From Bacteroidales bacterium (GTDB taxonomy: Bacteria; Bacteroidota; Bacteroidia; Bacteroidales; UBA932): a DNA stretch of 38,139 bases. The DNA lies in NCBI GenBank assembly GCA_017962025.1, contig JAGCWD010000008.1, forward strand, positions 1 to 38,139, in the 5' to 3' direction. The position numbers and the translations under genes are program-made. Positions 24,706 through 33,194 of this stretch are shown here, in pieces. Below the pieces are notes generated by a model. The model was not told the DNA's origin, ran no database searches, and saw nothing but the letters and a program-made list of their open reading frames with translations. Numbering within the stretch: position 1 is the first letter of the stretch; each line of letters starts with the position of its first letter.

Positions 24706-27700
24706 TTAGCGCAACTCCCTCAGGACCTCGGCGATTGCTGCGTCGAGCTGGGGATCCTTCCCTTCGAGACGGTCCTTGAAGGTGTTCTTGACATAGATGT
24801 CAGGCTTGACTCCGGTGTTCTCCAGGTCAGATCCGTCAATGACACTGTAACAGCCCCATGCCGGCATCCGGCAAGTTGAGCCATCCAGAAGCCGTACGGA
24901 AGAAGTGAAGATGATCCAGCGATAGGTCTCGGTACCGACCAGTTTTGCGATACCGAGGGTCTTTATTCCGTTGGATGTCACCTCGGCGTCAGAAAGGCTG
25001 TGCTCATTGACAAGCACTACGATGGGTCTGTCCCCTGGAGTGACATTGGGATGACTTGTCCTAGGGAAGTCGCGATAGGCCCATTCGAAGTGTGACTGGC
25101 CACGGAGGAAATCGATGACTTCCTTATGGACGTTGCCTCCGTTGTTGTATCGCAGGTCGAGAATGAGAGCGTCCTTGTCATAAACCTCTGTGTGCATCTT
25201 GCGAAGGAATGATTCAAGATCCTCCGCTCCCATTGCCCTCATATGGATGTATCCGACCTTTCCACCGGTCTTGGCAGAGACAATGTCAGCACGCTGATCC
25301 TCCCACTCCTTGTACTCAAGGGTCTTGATTGCAGAGTAAGGAGCTGTGTGGATTTTGGCATCGATCTCCTTCCCGCCACGGCTGAAAGTGAGCTTCATTT
25401 CTTCCATCGGTACTGCGCCTGAGAAGTATTTCTCGCGGTTCACATTCTTGTTCACCCTGACTCCATTCACGGCTACGAGTTCATCACCTTTCTTCACATC
25501 TATCCCGAACTTGTCGGCGGGGGAATCAGCAAGTACTTCTGAGACCTTGTATGGTGATGCATTGTCAAAGAGGATTCCGGTACTGTAAGTGCGTATCCTG
25601 GTTTCACGCTTCTCCTCTGATCCATTTGAAGTGAATCCCAAGTGGGAAGAATTCAGCTCTCCCAGAAGGTCGGTGATAAGGGTACGGAGATTTGCACGTG
25701 TCCTTACATAAGGAAGGAGAGATGCATAGTAATCCCTGACCGCAGGCCAGTCTGCGCCATGGAATTTGACATCATAGTAATTCTGCTCCAGCACTCCCCA
25801 GGTCTCATAAAACATCTGTCGGAATTCGTCACCCAGGACCGACTCCACATCTTTCTTGACCTCTGTCTTGGTTGCGGATGCAGAAGCGGGGTCAACCTTG
25901 TAGATTGAGCCCATAGACAGACAGTACAATGCATCCTTGCAACTGAAGAATGAGCCCCCGTTCAAATCCTTGACCTGCTTGGGTCTGGCTGTAGGGTCGG
26001 AAATCTCCAGAGAGAAAACTCCAGGAGTTCCTGAGCCCATCGAACGGTACAGGAGATAATCCTTGCCCTTGGTGGAGAAAATATATGGACTTCCCTGGGA
26101 ACCATCGCGCTCTACACGGGTCATCCTTTCGTGGATGTTCTTGAAATCTATGACTACAGTCGAATCCTTCTTCTCTTTGTCCTTCTTGTCCTTGAACAGA
26201 TCCTCTACATTTTCAGACTTGAAGGGAGCGTCATATTTCCGGAGCGGAAGTTTGTAAAGCGATGGTCTGGCACCCCTAGGGAATGAAGTGGAAGTGAGAT
26301 TGGCGAGAAGGTACATGTATTTCCCGTCAGGAGAGAATACCGGACTCTGCTCCAAAGAAGCGGAGTGGGTGAAATTCCTTAGGGTCCTGTCCTTGAGGTT
26401 GTAGAGGAAAATGTCGGACTCGAACATATGCATTGCATCGAATGCCAGCCAGTTGCCGTCATTTGAGAAGGAGAGGCTATACCCCTGGAAAGACCAGAAT
26501 TCTGCCTCTGCCACTTTAACTGTAGTCCCTGCCTTCATATCGTGAAGCATAACGGCACGGCTGCCGTCTATAAAGGCCAGCTTTTCGCGTTTCTGGTCAG
26601 CCTCAAGGCACTTGGTATTGTTCTCCGAAACGAAAACCTGTGATTCGCCTGCACTTCCGTCGGCTGCGATCTTGTAGAGGTTTGTCCAACCTTTGTCCGT
26701 CCGGGTGAAATAAATGGTCTTGCTGTCATCGCCCCAGACCACTTCATCCACACGCTCATCCAACGGAGTGTCAAGTTTCTGGAGGAACTTGCATTTCGTA
26801 TCGGAAACATACAGTCCACCGCGGATAACGAGCGCGAATTTCTTCCCATCAGGAGAAACGTCCGCCGAAGCAGGAGTCTGTCCTTCGAATGCCCGGCGGA
26901 CCTCAACGTCTCCGGAAGCAATCTGTATCTGCGGTACAGACACCTTGGCGGTGGAAGGCTCAAGAACATTGATCTCATAGTCTTTCAGGAACACAATCGC
27001 CGATCCTCCAAAAGCAATGGAAGGATACTGGACGGACTTGTCAAAAGAGGTAAGTTGCTGAGGCTTCCCACCCTTGACGTACTTGACTATGTTGGATTCC
27101 TTGTTAAGCTCGTCACTGACATAGTAGATGTTGCCGTCCTTGTCTGCCATCGGCCACTGATCCTTTCCAATGTAGTCTGTAAGCTCGGCGTATGACTTGG
27201 TGCGGGGGTTCCAGCTCTTGATATTCGGATTGTGGTCACCGACATAGCGCTTCCTGGTAGGGAAACTGATGCTTTCCATCGACTCGTTGAAAAGGAACTC
27301 TCCAGTCTTGGGATTCTCGACAAGGTTGACTACGGTGTTGAAATACCCGTCGAACATAAGTCTCGGGGTACCACCCGTGACGGCTACCTTGAAGGTGGTC
27401 TTGCGGGCGCTAGCACGTGTGGACTCAAAATAAATCCAGTCAGACTTGGGAGACCATCCTACCGGTGTGTCGGCCGCCTCGTGGAAGGTGAGCTGGATCG
27501 CCTGTCCTCCGGCAACCGGGACGACATAGACGTCGTTGTTGCCCTGGATGTCAGAGCTGAAAGCCAGCCATTTACCATCAGGTGAAACGATGGGAGAATC
27601 CTGCACTCCCGGCATCGTGATCACGGCAGTGGCCTGTCCACCCCCGACAGAGACAGAGTAGATGTCTCCGTCATAGCTGAAATAAATCTGCTTGCCGTCC

Positions 27701-27801
27701 GGGGAAAGCGACGGGTGGGATGCGAAACGGATGTTGTCTGCATACGATGCAGTGAAGGCGGCCACCAGCGTGGCTGCCACAAGGACGAACTTTTTTATCA
27801 T
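24706..27801 (-). CDS. Tricorn-like S41 protease with WD40-like propeller and PDZ domains
   Basis: Product of 1031 aa with signal peptide MIKKFVLVAATLVAAFTASYA. The N-terminal about 600 residues are PD40/WD40-like beta-propeller repeats (for example HPSLSPDGKQIYFSYDGDIY, SPIVSPDGKWLAFSSD, SPVFSPDGKYMYLLA). After a tricorn C1-type helical region (FRQMFYETWGVLEQNYYD) come a PDZ domain (about 740-830, SPADKFGIDVKKGDELVAVNG) and a C-terminal S41 domain with LILDLRYNNGGN and NEHSLSDAE, Ser937 being the predicted nucleophile. Tricorn-type enzymes degrade peptides to small fragments. The signal peptide puts this one in the periplasm, unlike the cytoplasmic archaeal tricorn. It starts 15 nt after the nitroreductase stop and belongs to the SLC13 operon. 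Confidence 0.94.
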   Translation of the reverse strand: MIKKFVLVAATLVAAFTASYADNIRFASHPSLSPDGKQIYFSYDGDIYSVSVGGGQATAVITMPGVQDSPIVSPDGKWLAFSSDIQGNNDVYVVPVAGGQAIQLTFHEAADTPVGWSPKSDWIYFESTRASARKTTFKVAVTGGTPRLMFDGYFNTVVNLVENPKTGEFLFNESMESISFPTRKRYVGDHNPNIKSWNPRTKSYAELTDYIGKDQWPMADKDGNIYYVSDELNKESNIVKYVKGGKPQQLTSFDKSVQYPSIAFGGSAIVFLKDYEINVLEPSTAKVSVPQIQIASGDVEVRRAFEGQTPASADVSPDGKKFALVIRGGLYVSDTKCKFLQKLDTPLDERVDEVVWGDDSKTIYFTRTDKGWTNLYKIAADGSAGESQVFVSENNTKCLEADQKREKLAFIDGSRAVMLHDMKAGTTVKVAEAEFWSFQGYSLSFSNDGNWLAFDAMHMFESDIFLYNLKDRTLRNFTHSASLEQSPVFSPDGKYMYLLANLTSTSFPRGARPSLYKLPLRKYDAPFKSENVEDLFKDKKDKEKKDSTVVIDFKNIHERMTRVERDGSQGSPYIFSTKGKDYLLYRSMGSGTPGVFSLEISDPTARPKQVKDLNGGSFFSCKDALYCLSMGSIYKVDPASASATKTEVKKDVESVLGDEFRQMFYETWGVLEQNYYDVKFHGADWPAVRDYYASLLPYVRTRANLRTLITDLLGELNSSHLGFTSNGSEEKRETRIRTYSTGILFDNASPYKVSEVLADSPADKFGIDVKKGDELVAVNGVRVNKNVNREKYFSGAVPMEEMKLTFSRGGKEIDAKIHTAPYSAIKTLEYKEWEDQRADIVSAKTGGKVGYIHMRAMGAEDLESFLRKMHTEVYDKDALILDLRYNNGGNVHKEVIDFLRGQSHFEWAYRDFPRTSHPNVTPGDRPIVVLVNEHSLSDAEVTSNGIKTLGIAKLVGTETYRWIIFTSSVRLLDGSTCRMPAWGCYSVIDGSDLENTGVKPDIYVKNTFKDRLEGKDPQLDAAIAEVLRELR

Positions 27802-27816
27802 ATTTCCGAATTAATG

Positions 27817-28320
27817 CTAGAGCGTTCTCACAATCTGGTCGAGGGACTTACGGACTGCATGCAATTCCGTGGGCTTGCCCTCGCCTTCGGCTGGATAGCC
27901 GATGGCGAGGAGAGCATAGACCCCGTGTTCCCGTGTTTCCGGAAGGACCTCCCGGATCTTACGGGGATCGAAATCCCAGATCCACATATTCGCAAGACCC
28001 ATATCCGTTGCAGTAAGCATCAGATGGGTAAGGACGATGGCTGCATCGGTCTTGGCCGCATTGACGCCGTCAGTCTCACGGATCCAGGCTTCTTCGTTCC
28101 GGCAACCTACTATAAGGACAACCGGAGCGCCGTAGCAAGGGTGTACCGTATGGAGGCGTGCAAGTGCCTCTTCACTCTTGACTACCCAGATGCGGGTCGG
28201 TTGGAGGTTCTTTGCCGAAGGAGCCAGACGACCGGCCTCGAGGATCATATTCAGTTTTGTATCCGAAACCGGATAAGTGTCAAAGGAGTGGCATGAATAA
28301 CGACTCTCCAAGATACGCAT
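27817..28320 (-). CDS. Nitroreductase-family flavoprotein
   Basis: Product of 167 aa from the ATG giving MRILESRYSCHSFDTYPVSD. The frame is open back to an ATG at 28434, only 12 nt after the SLC13 stop, so a start up to 38 residues earlier is possible. Family signs: the N-terminal RYSxxSF phosphate/FMN-binding segment, GRLAPSAKNLQPTRI, a region DAAIVLTHLMLTATDMGLANMW, and the late LLAIGYPAEGEGKP. Such enzymes use FMN and NAD(P)H to reduce quinones or nitro compounds; the physiological substrate is unknown. It lies between the transporter and the tricorn-like protease and is probably co-transcribed with both. Confidence 0.88.
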   Translation of the reverse strand: MRILESRYSCHSFDTYPVSDTKLNMILEAGRLAPSAKNLQPTRIWVVKSEEALARLHTVHPCYGAPVVLIVGCRNEEAWIRETDGVNAAKTDAAIVLTHLMLTATDMGLANMWIWDFDPRKIREVLPETREHGVYALLAIGYPAEGEGKPTELHAVRKSLDQIVRTL

Positions 28321-28446
28321 AAACGCATCTGAGCCATACTGGTACTTGGTGATCTTCTGGTCAACGTCGGAGAAAGCGGCACGATTCATAATCTTGCCGA
28401 TATTGCTCATGCGACTTAAGAAATTCCACTTCATATTCGGCTTCGT

Positions 28447-29994
28447 TTAAACTCCCATGATAGCCTTGACCAGGAAGTACACAAGAGGTACTGTGATTAA
28501 GAATACACCTATGATATCGAGGAGAACACCAGCCTTGATCATCTTCGTGATCGGGATGTAACCTGAAGAATAGGTGATGGCATTCGGAGGAGTGGAAACA
28601 GGGAGCATGAATGCAAGTGAAGTACAGAGGGCCATGACAACGCAGACCGGCACAGGGCTGAAGCCGAGGGAAACAGCCGTTGCAATTGCAATCGGGCCCA
28701 TCAGGTTGGCAACAGCAGTGTTGGAGGTAAGCTCAGAGAGCAGCAGCGATGTGACGGCGAACAAAGTGAGGAATACATACTCTGAAGGCTGACCGCCCAA
28801 GGCGCTGGTCAGGGACTCGCCGATCCACTTTGACAGACCGGTGGAGAACACCATTCCTCCGATAGCAAGACCGCCACCGAAGAGCAAGAGCGTGCCCCAG
28901 TCAATACCGGCTACACCGTCTTTCCACTTCAAAGTCATTTCGCCCTTCTTGATGTCAGTTGGCATGAGGAACAACAAGAGACCACCGACCATAGCTGCAA
29001 CGGCCTCAGGGAAATGCTTATTGTAATTCTTCAACAAGTCAGGATCAATTGCATCAGGTGAGATACCCTGGATGGCATTGAGAATGCCCGGGAATACCCA
29101 AAGGACCACGGCGACGATGAAAGCGATCAGGGTGTTCTTCTGGGCACGGGTCCATTTACCCAATGCGTTCTTATGCTCCTGGATAAAATCCTGTGCACCA
29201 TCGATGTGTTTAACGTCGGCAGGGAACATCTTCCAAAGCACGAAGTAGGTAACCAGGAAATAGAGCACCATCGCTATGAAGCCCCAGACCATCCAGTTGA
29301 AGAAGGTAATCTGAGGAGCTTCGGGTGCAAGCTCCCTGATGAAGCCGATCATGATGATGTTCGGGGGCGTTCCGATCGGGGTGAGTACACCTCCGATGGA
29401 GCAGGCGTATGCGGTCATCAGCATCAAGCCGGTGGCATATTTATAACTTCTGAGGTCAATCTGTTTGCCATTGGCTGCCATCATCTCACGGATAGCCTCG
29501 AGGAGACCGAGGGCGATGGGGAACATCATGGCGGCGGTAGCGGTGTTGCTGATCCATCCGGAGCAGAGCATACATGCAAGACCGATTGCCAGGAAGATAC
29601 GGCGCGGAGAATCGCCTACCCATTTCATCGACATGATGCCATAGGCGATACGTTTGTCAAGTCCGTTGACCATCATTCCCTTGGCAATGAGGAAACCACC
29701 CATGAACAGGAAAATCATCGGGTTGGCAAATGCCTTGAAAGCATCAGTGGCCGACACAACGCCAAAGATAACGCAAAGTGTAGGGCCCAAAACAGATGTG
29801 ACGGGGATCGGAACCGGCTCGCAAATCCACCAGAAAGCCACAAAGGTTACGATAGCAAGAAGTTTGTGGGCTTCCGGAGAAAGACCGGCGATAGGGATAA
29901 AATAAACCAACAGGGCGCAGATAGGCCCAAAAATCGCTCCAAAAATGTGTCTTTTGCGATCAAAAGATGATTCTTGTGTCGATTGAGGTTCCAT
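28447..29994 (-). CDS. SLC13/DASS-family sodium:dicarboxylate (anion) symporter
   Basis: Product of 515 aa, an inner-membrane protein with about 11-12 membrane segments. The two family signature repeats are visible: SNTATAAMMFPIALG near residue 149 and SNTAVANLMGPIAIA near 428, each the SNT sodium/substrate motif, and PVSTPPNAITYSSG near the end, the other half of the substrate site. A first pro-rich motif GTPPNIIMIGF pairs with it. Transport of succinate, fumarate, malate or similar di-anions with sodium is the family norm; sulfate or phosphate cannot be excluded. Succinate is a main end product in many Bacteroidales, so export or exchange is possible. First gene of an operon with the nitroreductase and the tricorn-like protease. 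Confidence 0.94.
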   Translation of the reverse strand: MEPQSTQESSFDRKRHIFGAIFGPICALLVYFIPIAGLSPEAHKLLAIVTFVAFWWICEPVPIPVTSVLGPTLCVIFGVVSATDAFKAFANPMIFLFMGGFLIAKGMMVNGLDKRIAYGIMSMKWVGDSPRRIFLAIGLACMLCSGWISNTATAAMMFPIALGLLEAIREMMAANGKQIDLRSYKYATGLMLMTAYACSIGGVLTPIGTPPNIIMIGFIRELAPEAPQITFFNWMVWGFIAMVLYFLVTYFVLWKMFPADVKHIDGAQDFIQEHKNALGKWTRAQKNTLIAFIVAVVLWVFPGILNAIQGISPDAIDPDLLKNYNKHFPEAVAAMVGGLLLFLMPTDIKKGEMTLKWKDGVAGIDWGTLLLFGGGLAIGGMVFSTGLSKWIGESLTSALGGQPSEYVFLTLFAVTSLLLSELTSNTAVANLMGPIAIATAVSLGFSPVPVCVVMALCTSLAFMLPVSTPPNAITYSSGYIPITKMIKAGVLLDIIGVFLITVPLVYFLVKAIMGV

Positions 29995-30073
29995 AGATCA
30001 ATTACTTAATAATATTACTAAAAGTTCCTTCCCCGGACTGTTTGAGAGCCTTATCGGGGCATAAGTATTCCGT

Positions 30074-30105
30074 CAAAGATAAGGAAATTGAGATAAGCAA
30101 CCAAA
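30074..30105 (-). promoter_or_regulatory. Promoter of the SLC13 transporter operon
   Basis: Minus-strand TTTG at 30105-30102, a 20-bp spacer and TATCTTTG at 30081-30074. The leader is about 70-75 nt, longer than most in this window. It lies within the 141-base gap after the LysR gene, which is otherwise empty. Confidence 0.75.
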
Positions 30106-30135
30106 TATTTATACTCTAAGTGAAAATTAAGCGTT

Positions 30136-31062
30136 CTAAAGGGACAGGCGACCTTTACGTATGACATTGTCAAGCAGGTTGCCGGGGATGATGCTCTTGA
30201 CGGCCTCCACAATGGCATTCAGCTTTGCCTCGTGAATATAGTCATTGCGGACAGCCAATGAAATAGTCCTGCTTGGCACCGGATCGACTATGGGACGCAG
30301 ACACTTCTGCTGGCTGTACATGATCAGTCCCGTGTGTGTTTCAGGAATGATGGTAAGGCCACCGTTGTCATTGACGACCTGGATCAGGATACCGACACGC
30401 CCTCCTTCGAAGAACCGGTCATAAGTAACTTCCTTTTGGTTTTCAATCTCTGAAAAATCCAGTAGCCGCAAACCGTCACGAATGATCCAGACCGGTTGGC
30501 TGAAGATGGTCTCCATACGGATATCCTCTTGGGCAAAAGCAGGATTGTCCTGAGAGACATATGCCAGGAAACTCTCGTGGTAAAGCGGGATCTCCAACAG
30601 GTCTTCGTCGTCAATGGGACCGGCCATGATGCCCATATCCACTTCCGCTTTCTTCAGTTTTTCCTTTATTGTACCTGACAGCATCTCCTCAGTATGCAAG
30701 GAGATGGAAGGATACCTTTCTCCAATGTATTTGAAGAGTCCAGGTATCAGAACTGGTGAGACTGTGGAAATGAGAGCGATCTTGAGCGGCCCGGACAATG
30801 TGTCTTTTTCAGAGCGTGTCATCTCAGAAATCTGCCCGACATTATAGAGGACCACTTTAGCCTGATCAATGATTTTCCTGCCTATTTCAGTAGGGGCTAC
30901 CGGATGTGCATTCCTGTCAAAGATCATCACGTCCAACTCATCCTCCATTTTTTTAACCATCAAACTCAAAGTTGACTGTGTGAGGCCTGATGCTTCGGCC
31001 GCTTTTCCGAAATGCCGGTGGTTGTCTATGGCCACAATATAACGCAGTTGCTGAAGTGTCAT
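30136..31062 (-). CDS. OxyR-like LysR-family regulator lacking redox cysteines
   Basis: Product of 308 aa from the ATG giving MTLQQLRYIVAIDNHRHFGKAA; an ATG 24 nt upstream is less likely. Winged-helix DNA-binding domain at about 1-60 (AAEASGLTQSTLSLMVKKME is the recognition region), then a periplasmic-binding-like sensor domain. Overall it resembles OxyR of the Bacteroidota. In OxyR a pair of cysteines about nine residues apart senses peroxide, but the matching stretch here reads IIRDGLRLLDFSEIE with none. The only cysteine is C254. It therefore probably senses a small molecule, or is not a peroxide switch of the OxyR type. It is divergent from trkH and its leader holds a perfect LysR-type palindrome, suggesting autoregulation. 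The SLC13 operon lies downstream in the same direction and may also be a target. Confidence 0.9.
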   Translation of the reverse strand: MTLQQLRYIVAIDNHRHFGKAAEASGLTQSTLSLMVKKMEDELDVMIFDRNAHPVAPTEIGRKIIDQAKVVLYNVGQISEMTRSEKDTLSGPLKIALISTVSPVLIPGLFKYIGERYPSISLHTEEMLSGTIKEKLKKAEVDMGIMAGPIDDEDLLEIPLYHESFLAYVSQDNPAFAQEDIRMETIFSQPVWIIRDGLRLLDFSEIENQKEVTYDRFFEGGRVGILIQVVNDNGGLTIIPETHTGLIMYSQQKCLRPIVDPVPSRTISLAVRNDYIHEAKLNAIVEAVKSIIPGNLLDNVIRKGRLSL

Positions 31063-31072
31063 CTTTTTTATA

Positions 31073-31087
31073 ATTGATAATATCAAT
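31073..31087. promoter_or_regulatory. Palindromic LysR-type operator
   Basis: ATTGATA, one central base, TATCAAT: a perfect 7-bp inverted repeat that contains the T-N11-A form of LysR-family boxes. It covers the predicted transcription start and leader of the LysR gene. ATTGAT recurs twice more at 31109-31114 and 31122-31127 towards the trkH promoter. Confidence 0.55.
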
Positions 31088-31088
31088 G

Positions 31089-31096
31089 CAAAGATA
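31089..31096 (-). promoter_or_regulatory. -7 box of the LysR regulator gene
   Basis: Minus-strand TATCTTTG, a perfect TAnnTTTG box, 26 nt before the ATG. No good -33 match lies at normal spacing. Confidence 0.6.
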
Positions 31097-31108
31097 AAAA
31101 TAATTGTA

Positions 31109-31139
31109 TTGATAAATGAAAATTGATGAAATACCTTTG
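31109..31139 (+). promoter_or_regulatory. trkH promoter
   Basis: TTG at 31109-31111, a 20-bp spacer and TACCTTTG at 31132-31139. The predicted start point, about 31145, lies after the in-frame ATG at 31116, so the ATG at 31158 is the likely translation start. Confidence 0.7.
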
Positions 31140-31157
31140 CTTCGTCAATGCAAAGTC

Positions 31158-32606
31158 ATGAATTGGAAGATTATTTCTTGGTATGTCGGGATTTCGTTGC
31201 TATTTGTAGCAACGCTCATGACAGTATCCGGTGTTGTCGCTTTATTAACTCCAGATGACGAAAGCAGGGTTTCTCTGCTGTTTTCTGCATTTCTCACTGG
31301 TATCATTGGTTTTTTCCCCCTCATCTTTGTCAGAAGAGGTAATCATAGACTGTCTTTCCGGGAAGGAAACTGTATCGTTGTGGGAGCCTGGGTCCTGGCC
31401 TGTCTGGTTGGAACATTCCCTTTTCTGTTCTACGGTGGAGAATTCACTCCCATCAATGCCATGTTCGAAAGTGTTTCCGGATTCACTACGACGGGAGCAT
31501 CCATTCTGAATGACATTGAAGCTCTTCCACATGGCCTCCAGTTCTGGCGGATTTCAACGGCTTGGGTAGGTGGCGTAGGGATCGTCACATTGTTTTCCAT
31601 GATGACCGGAGGTTCCGACAAGTCGACGCTGTCCGGTGCAGAAATCTCCCACGTGGCCAAAGATCCCTTCGCCGGAGAGAGCAACAACAGCTTTGTCAAC
31701 CGGATGCTGCTGACCTATATTGCCTTGACTCTTTTGAGTTTTTTCTCTTTGAAACTTACCGGGCTGGGGTGGTTCGATGCCGCAACCTGCGCAATGTCTG
31801 CCTGCAGTACATGTGGATTCTGCATACGTAACAGCAGTATTGCATTCTACGCAAATCCGGCCGCAGAAGTCGTCCTGATAATGACCATGATCGCCGCAGG
31901 AATCCATTTCGGAATCCTGTTCCTGGCATTTCTCAAAGGGAAACCGAAATACATCTGGAAATCCGAGACAATCAAGGTATTCCTGTCCCTGGTTTGTCTC
32001 GCCATAATAATAGTCACGGTTGATTTGATGTTCAACGGTCATTATTCCTCGTTCGGAACTGCCCTTCGAGATGCCTCCTTCCAAGTCGCTTCAATATCGA
32101 CTACTACGGGATTTGCAACCCAGGACACCACCCTGTGGCCACCACTCAGCATGGCAGTCCTGATTATCTGCTCCCTCATCTGCGGCTGTTCCGGCTCCAC
32201 GTCAGGGGGAATCAAGATAGACCGCGCCATACTGGCGGCAAAGGGAATCTACAGGAGAGTCGGCCTTACGGTAAGCCCTAACAGGATTCAGACAGTACGT
32301 ATAGACGGCAGGGTACGTCCGGACAGTCAGGTCAATGACGCTTTCGGTTATATTTTTTGCTATTTGCTGATAGTGGTGATCTTCGCAGCAATCAACATCG
32401 CCTTCGGACTGGATTTCATAACAGGGGTCACAACGTCTGTAGCCTGTATAGGAAATGTCGGTCCCGGCTTCGGTGATGTTGGATCGATGTCCAACTATGC
32501 AAACTTTCCGACCATCCTGAAAAGTACCGGAATGGCAGAAATGCTGATCGGCCGTTTGGAAATATTCCCTATCCTCTACCTGATCCGCTCAATCCGGGTC
32601 AGATGA
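31158..32606 (+). CDS. trkH: TrkH/KtrB-family potassium transporter
   Basis: Product of 482 aa, inner-membrane protein starting MNWKIISWYVGISLLF. The four pore-loop filters of the family are recognisable: GFTTTGAS, STCGFC, STTTGFATQ and CIGNVGPGFG, and a glycine-rich intramembrane loop region (SGSTSGGIK) follows the third. It forms the membrane pore for potassium uptake. The usual cytoplasmic RCK subunit gene (trkA/ktrA) is not in the window. It is divergent from the cysteine-poor LysR regulator and its promoter shares that regulator's control region. Its last 18 bases overlap the convergent deformylase gene. Confidence 0.94.
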   Translation: MNWKIISWYVGISLLFVATLMTVSGVVALLTPDDESRVSLLFSAFLTGIIGFFPLIFVRRGNHRLSFREGNCIVVGAWVLACLVGTFPFLFYGGEFTPINAMFESVSGFTTTGASILNDIEALPHGLQFWRISTAWVGGVGIVTLFSMMTGGSDKSTLSGAEISHVAKDPFAGESNNSFVNRMLLTYIALTLLSFFSLKLTGLGWFDAATCAMSACSTCGFCIRNSSIAFYANPAAEVVLIMTMIAAGIHFGILFLAFLKGKPKYIWKSETIKVFLSLVCLAIIIVTVDLMFNGHYSSFGTALRDASFQVASISTTTGFATQDTTLWPPLSMAVLIICSLICGCSGSTSGGIKIDRAILAAKGIYRRVGLTVSPNRIQTVRIDGRVRPDSQVNDAFGYIFCYLLIVVIFAAINIAFGLDFITGVTTSVACIGNVGPGFGDVGSMSNYANFPTILKSTGMAEMLIGRLEIFPILYLIRSIRVR

Positions 32607-33194
32607 AATAATCCTGTCTGTGTAGAGGACTCCCTCCAGGTGGTCTGTCTCATGCTGGAATATCACTGCGGTAAAGCCTTCTACAGTCTCTCTTACCGTC
32701 TTGAGAGTCAAGGGATCCTTATAGGAAATCACCACTTTTGAGTAACGGGGGACGGAGCCTCTTTTCCCGGGAACCGAGAGGCAGCCTTCCGGACCGGTGA
32801 CGATATCCCCTGACAAGGATTCTATCCTTACATTGGGATAGACCTCGAAGGGTTCCCCTTCCTTGTCAAATCTCTGGACTGCTATTATCCTTCGTGCGAT
32901 TCCAACCTGCGGTCCGGCGATTCCCACTCCATCCTCGGAAGGGTCGGTGACAGTGGAAACCATCTTCCCGGCAAGATCACGGTAATACTTCCCCTTCAGG
33001 TCCCTGTCAGAAAAATCAAAACTCTTCCCTCTCAGGAATATGGAATCGGAAGGATCGTCAACCGTGAGCACCCGCATCACTGGGCCGGAGCCGCTGATAA
33101 GAGTCTTTTCCGCCTTGGTAAGGGAATTACCGCCGGAATGGGAGCAACTGAAAGAAACCGCCAGGATGGCGATCAATGCAAAGGAATATCTCAT
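32589..33194 (-). CDS. Peptide deformylase carrying a lipoprotein export signal
   Basis: Product of 201 aa. The three deformylase motifs are intact: GVGIAGPQ (residues 89-96, with Gly for the usual Ala), EGCLS with metal ligand C138 (136-140), and HETDH (181-185). The enzyme normally removes formyl groups from nascent proteins in the cytoplasm. Here the N-terminus is MRYSFALIAILAVSFSC, a hydrophobic signal with a lipobox-like end at C17 followed by SHSGGNS. This predicts export and membrane anchoring, which is odd for this family. It is not a truncated or fused gene: the deformylase domain starts near residue 27. It overlaps radA by 4 nt (ATGA) upstream and trkH by 18 bp at its end. Its substrate outside the cytoplasm is unknown. 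The main housekeeping def gene is not in this window. Confidence 0.88.
   Translation of the reverse strand: MRYSFALIAILAVSFSCSHSGGNSLTKAEKTLISGSGPVMRVLTVDDPSDSIFLRGKSFDFSDRDLKGKYYRDLAGKMVSTVTDPSEDGVGIAGPQVGIARRIIAVQRFDKEGEPFEVYPNVRIESLSGDIVTGPEGCLSVPGKRGSVPRYSKVVISYKDPLTLKTVRETVEGFTAVIFQHETDHLEGVLYTDRIISSDPD

Noticed and set aside
30031-30059. CCCCG/CGGGG pairing in the leader of the SLC13 operon as a possible riboswitch
   Set aside because: Only 5 bp with a 19-nt loop and no match to a riboswitch class I know.
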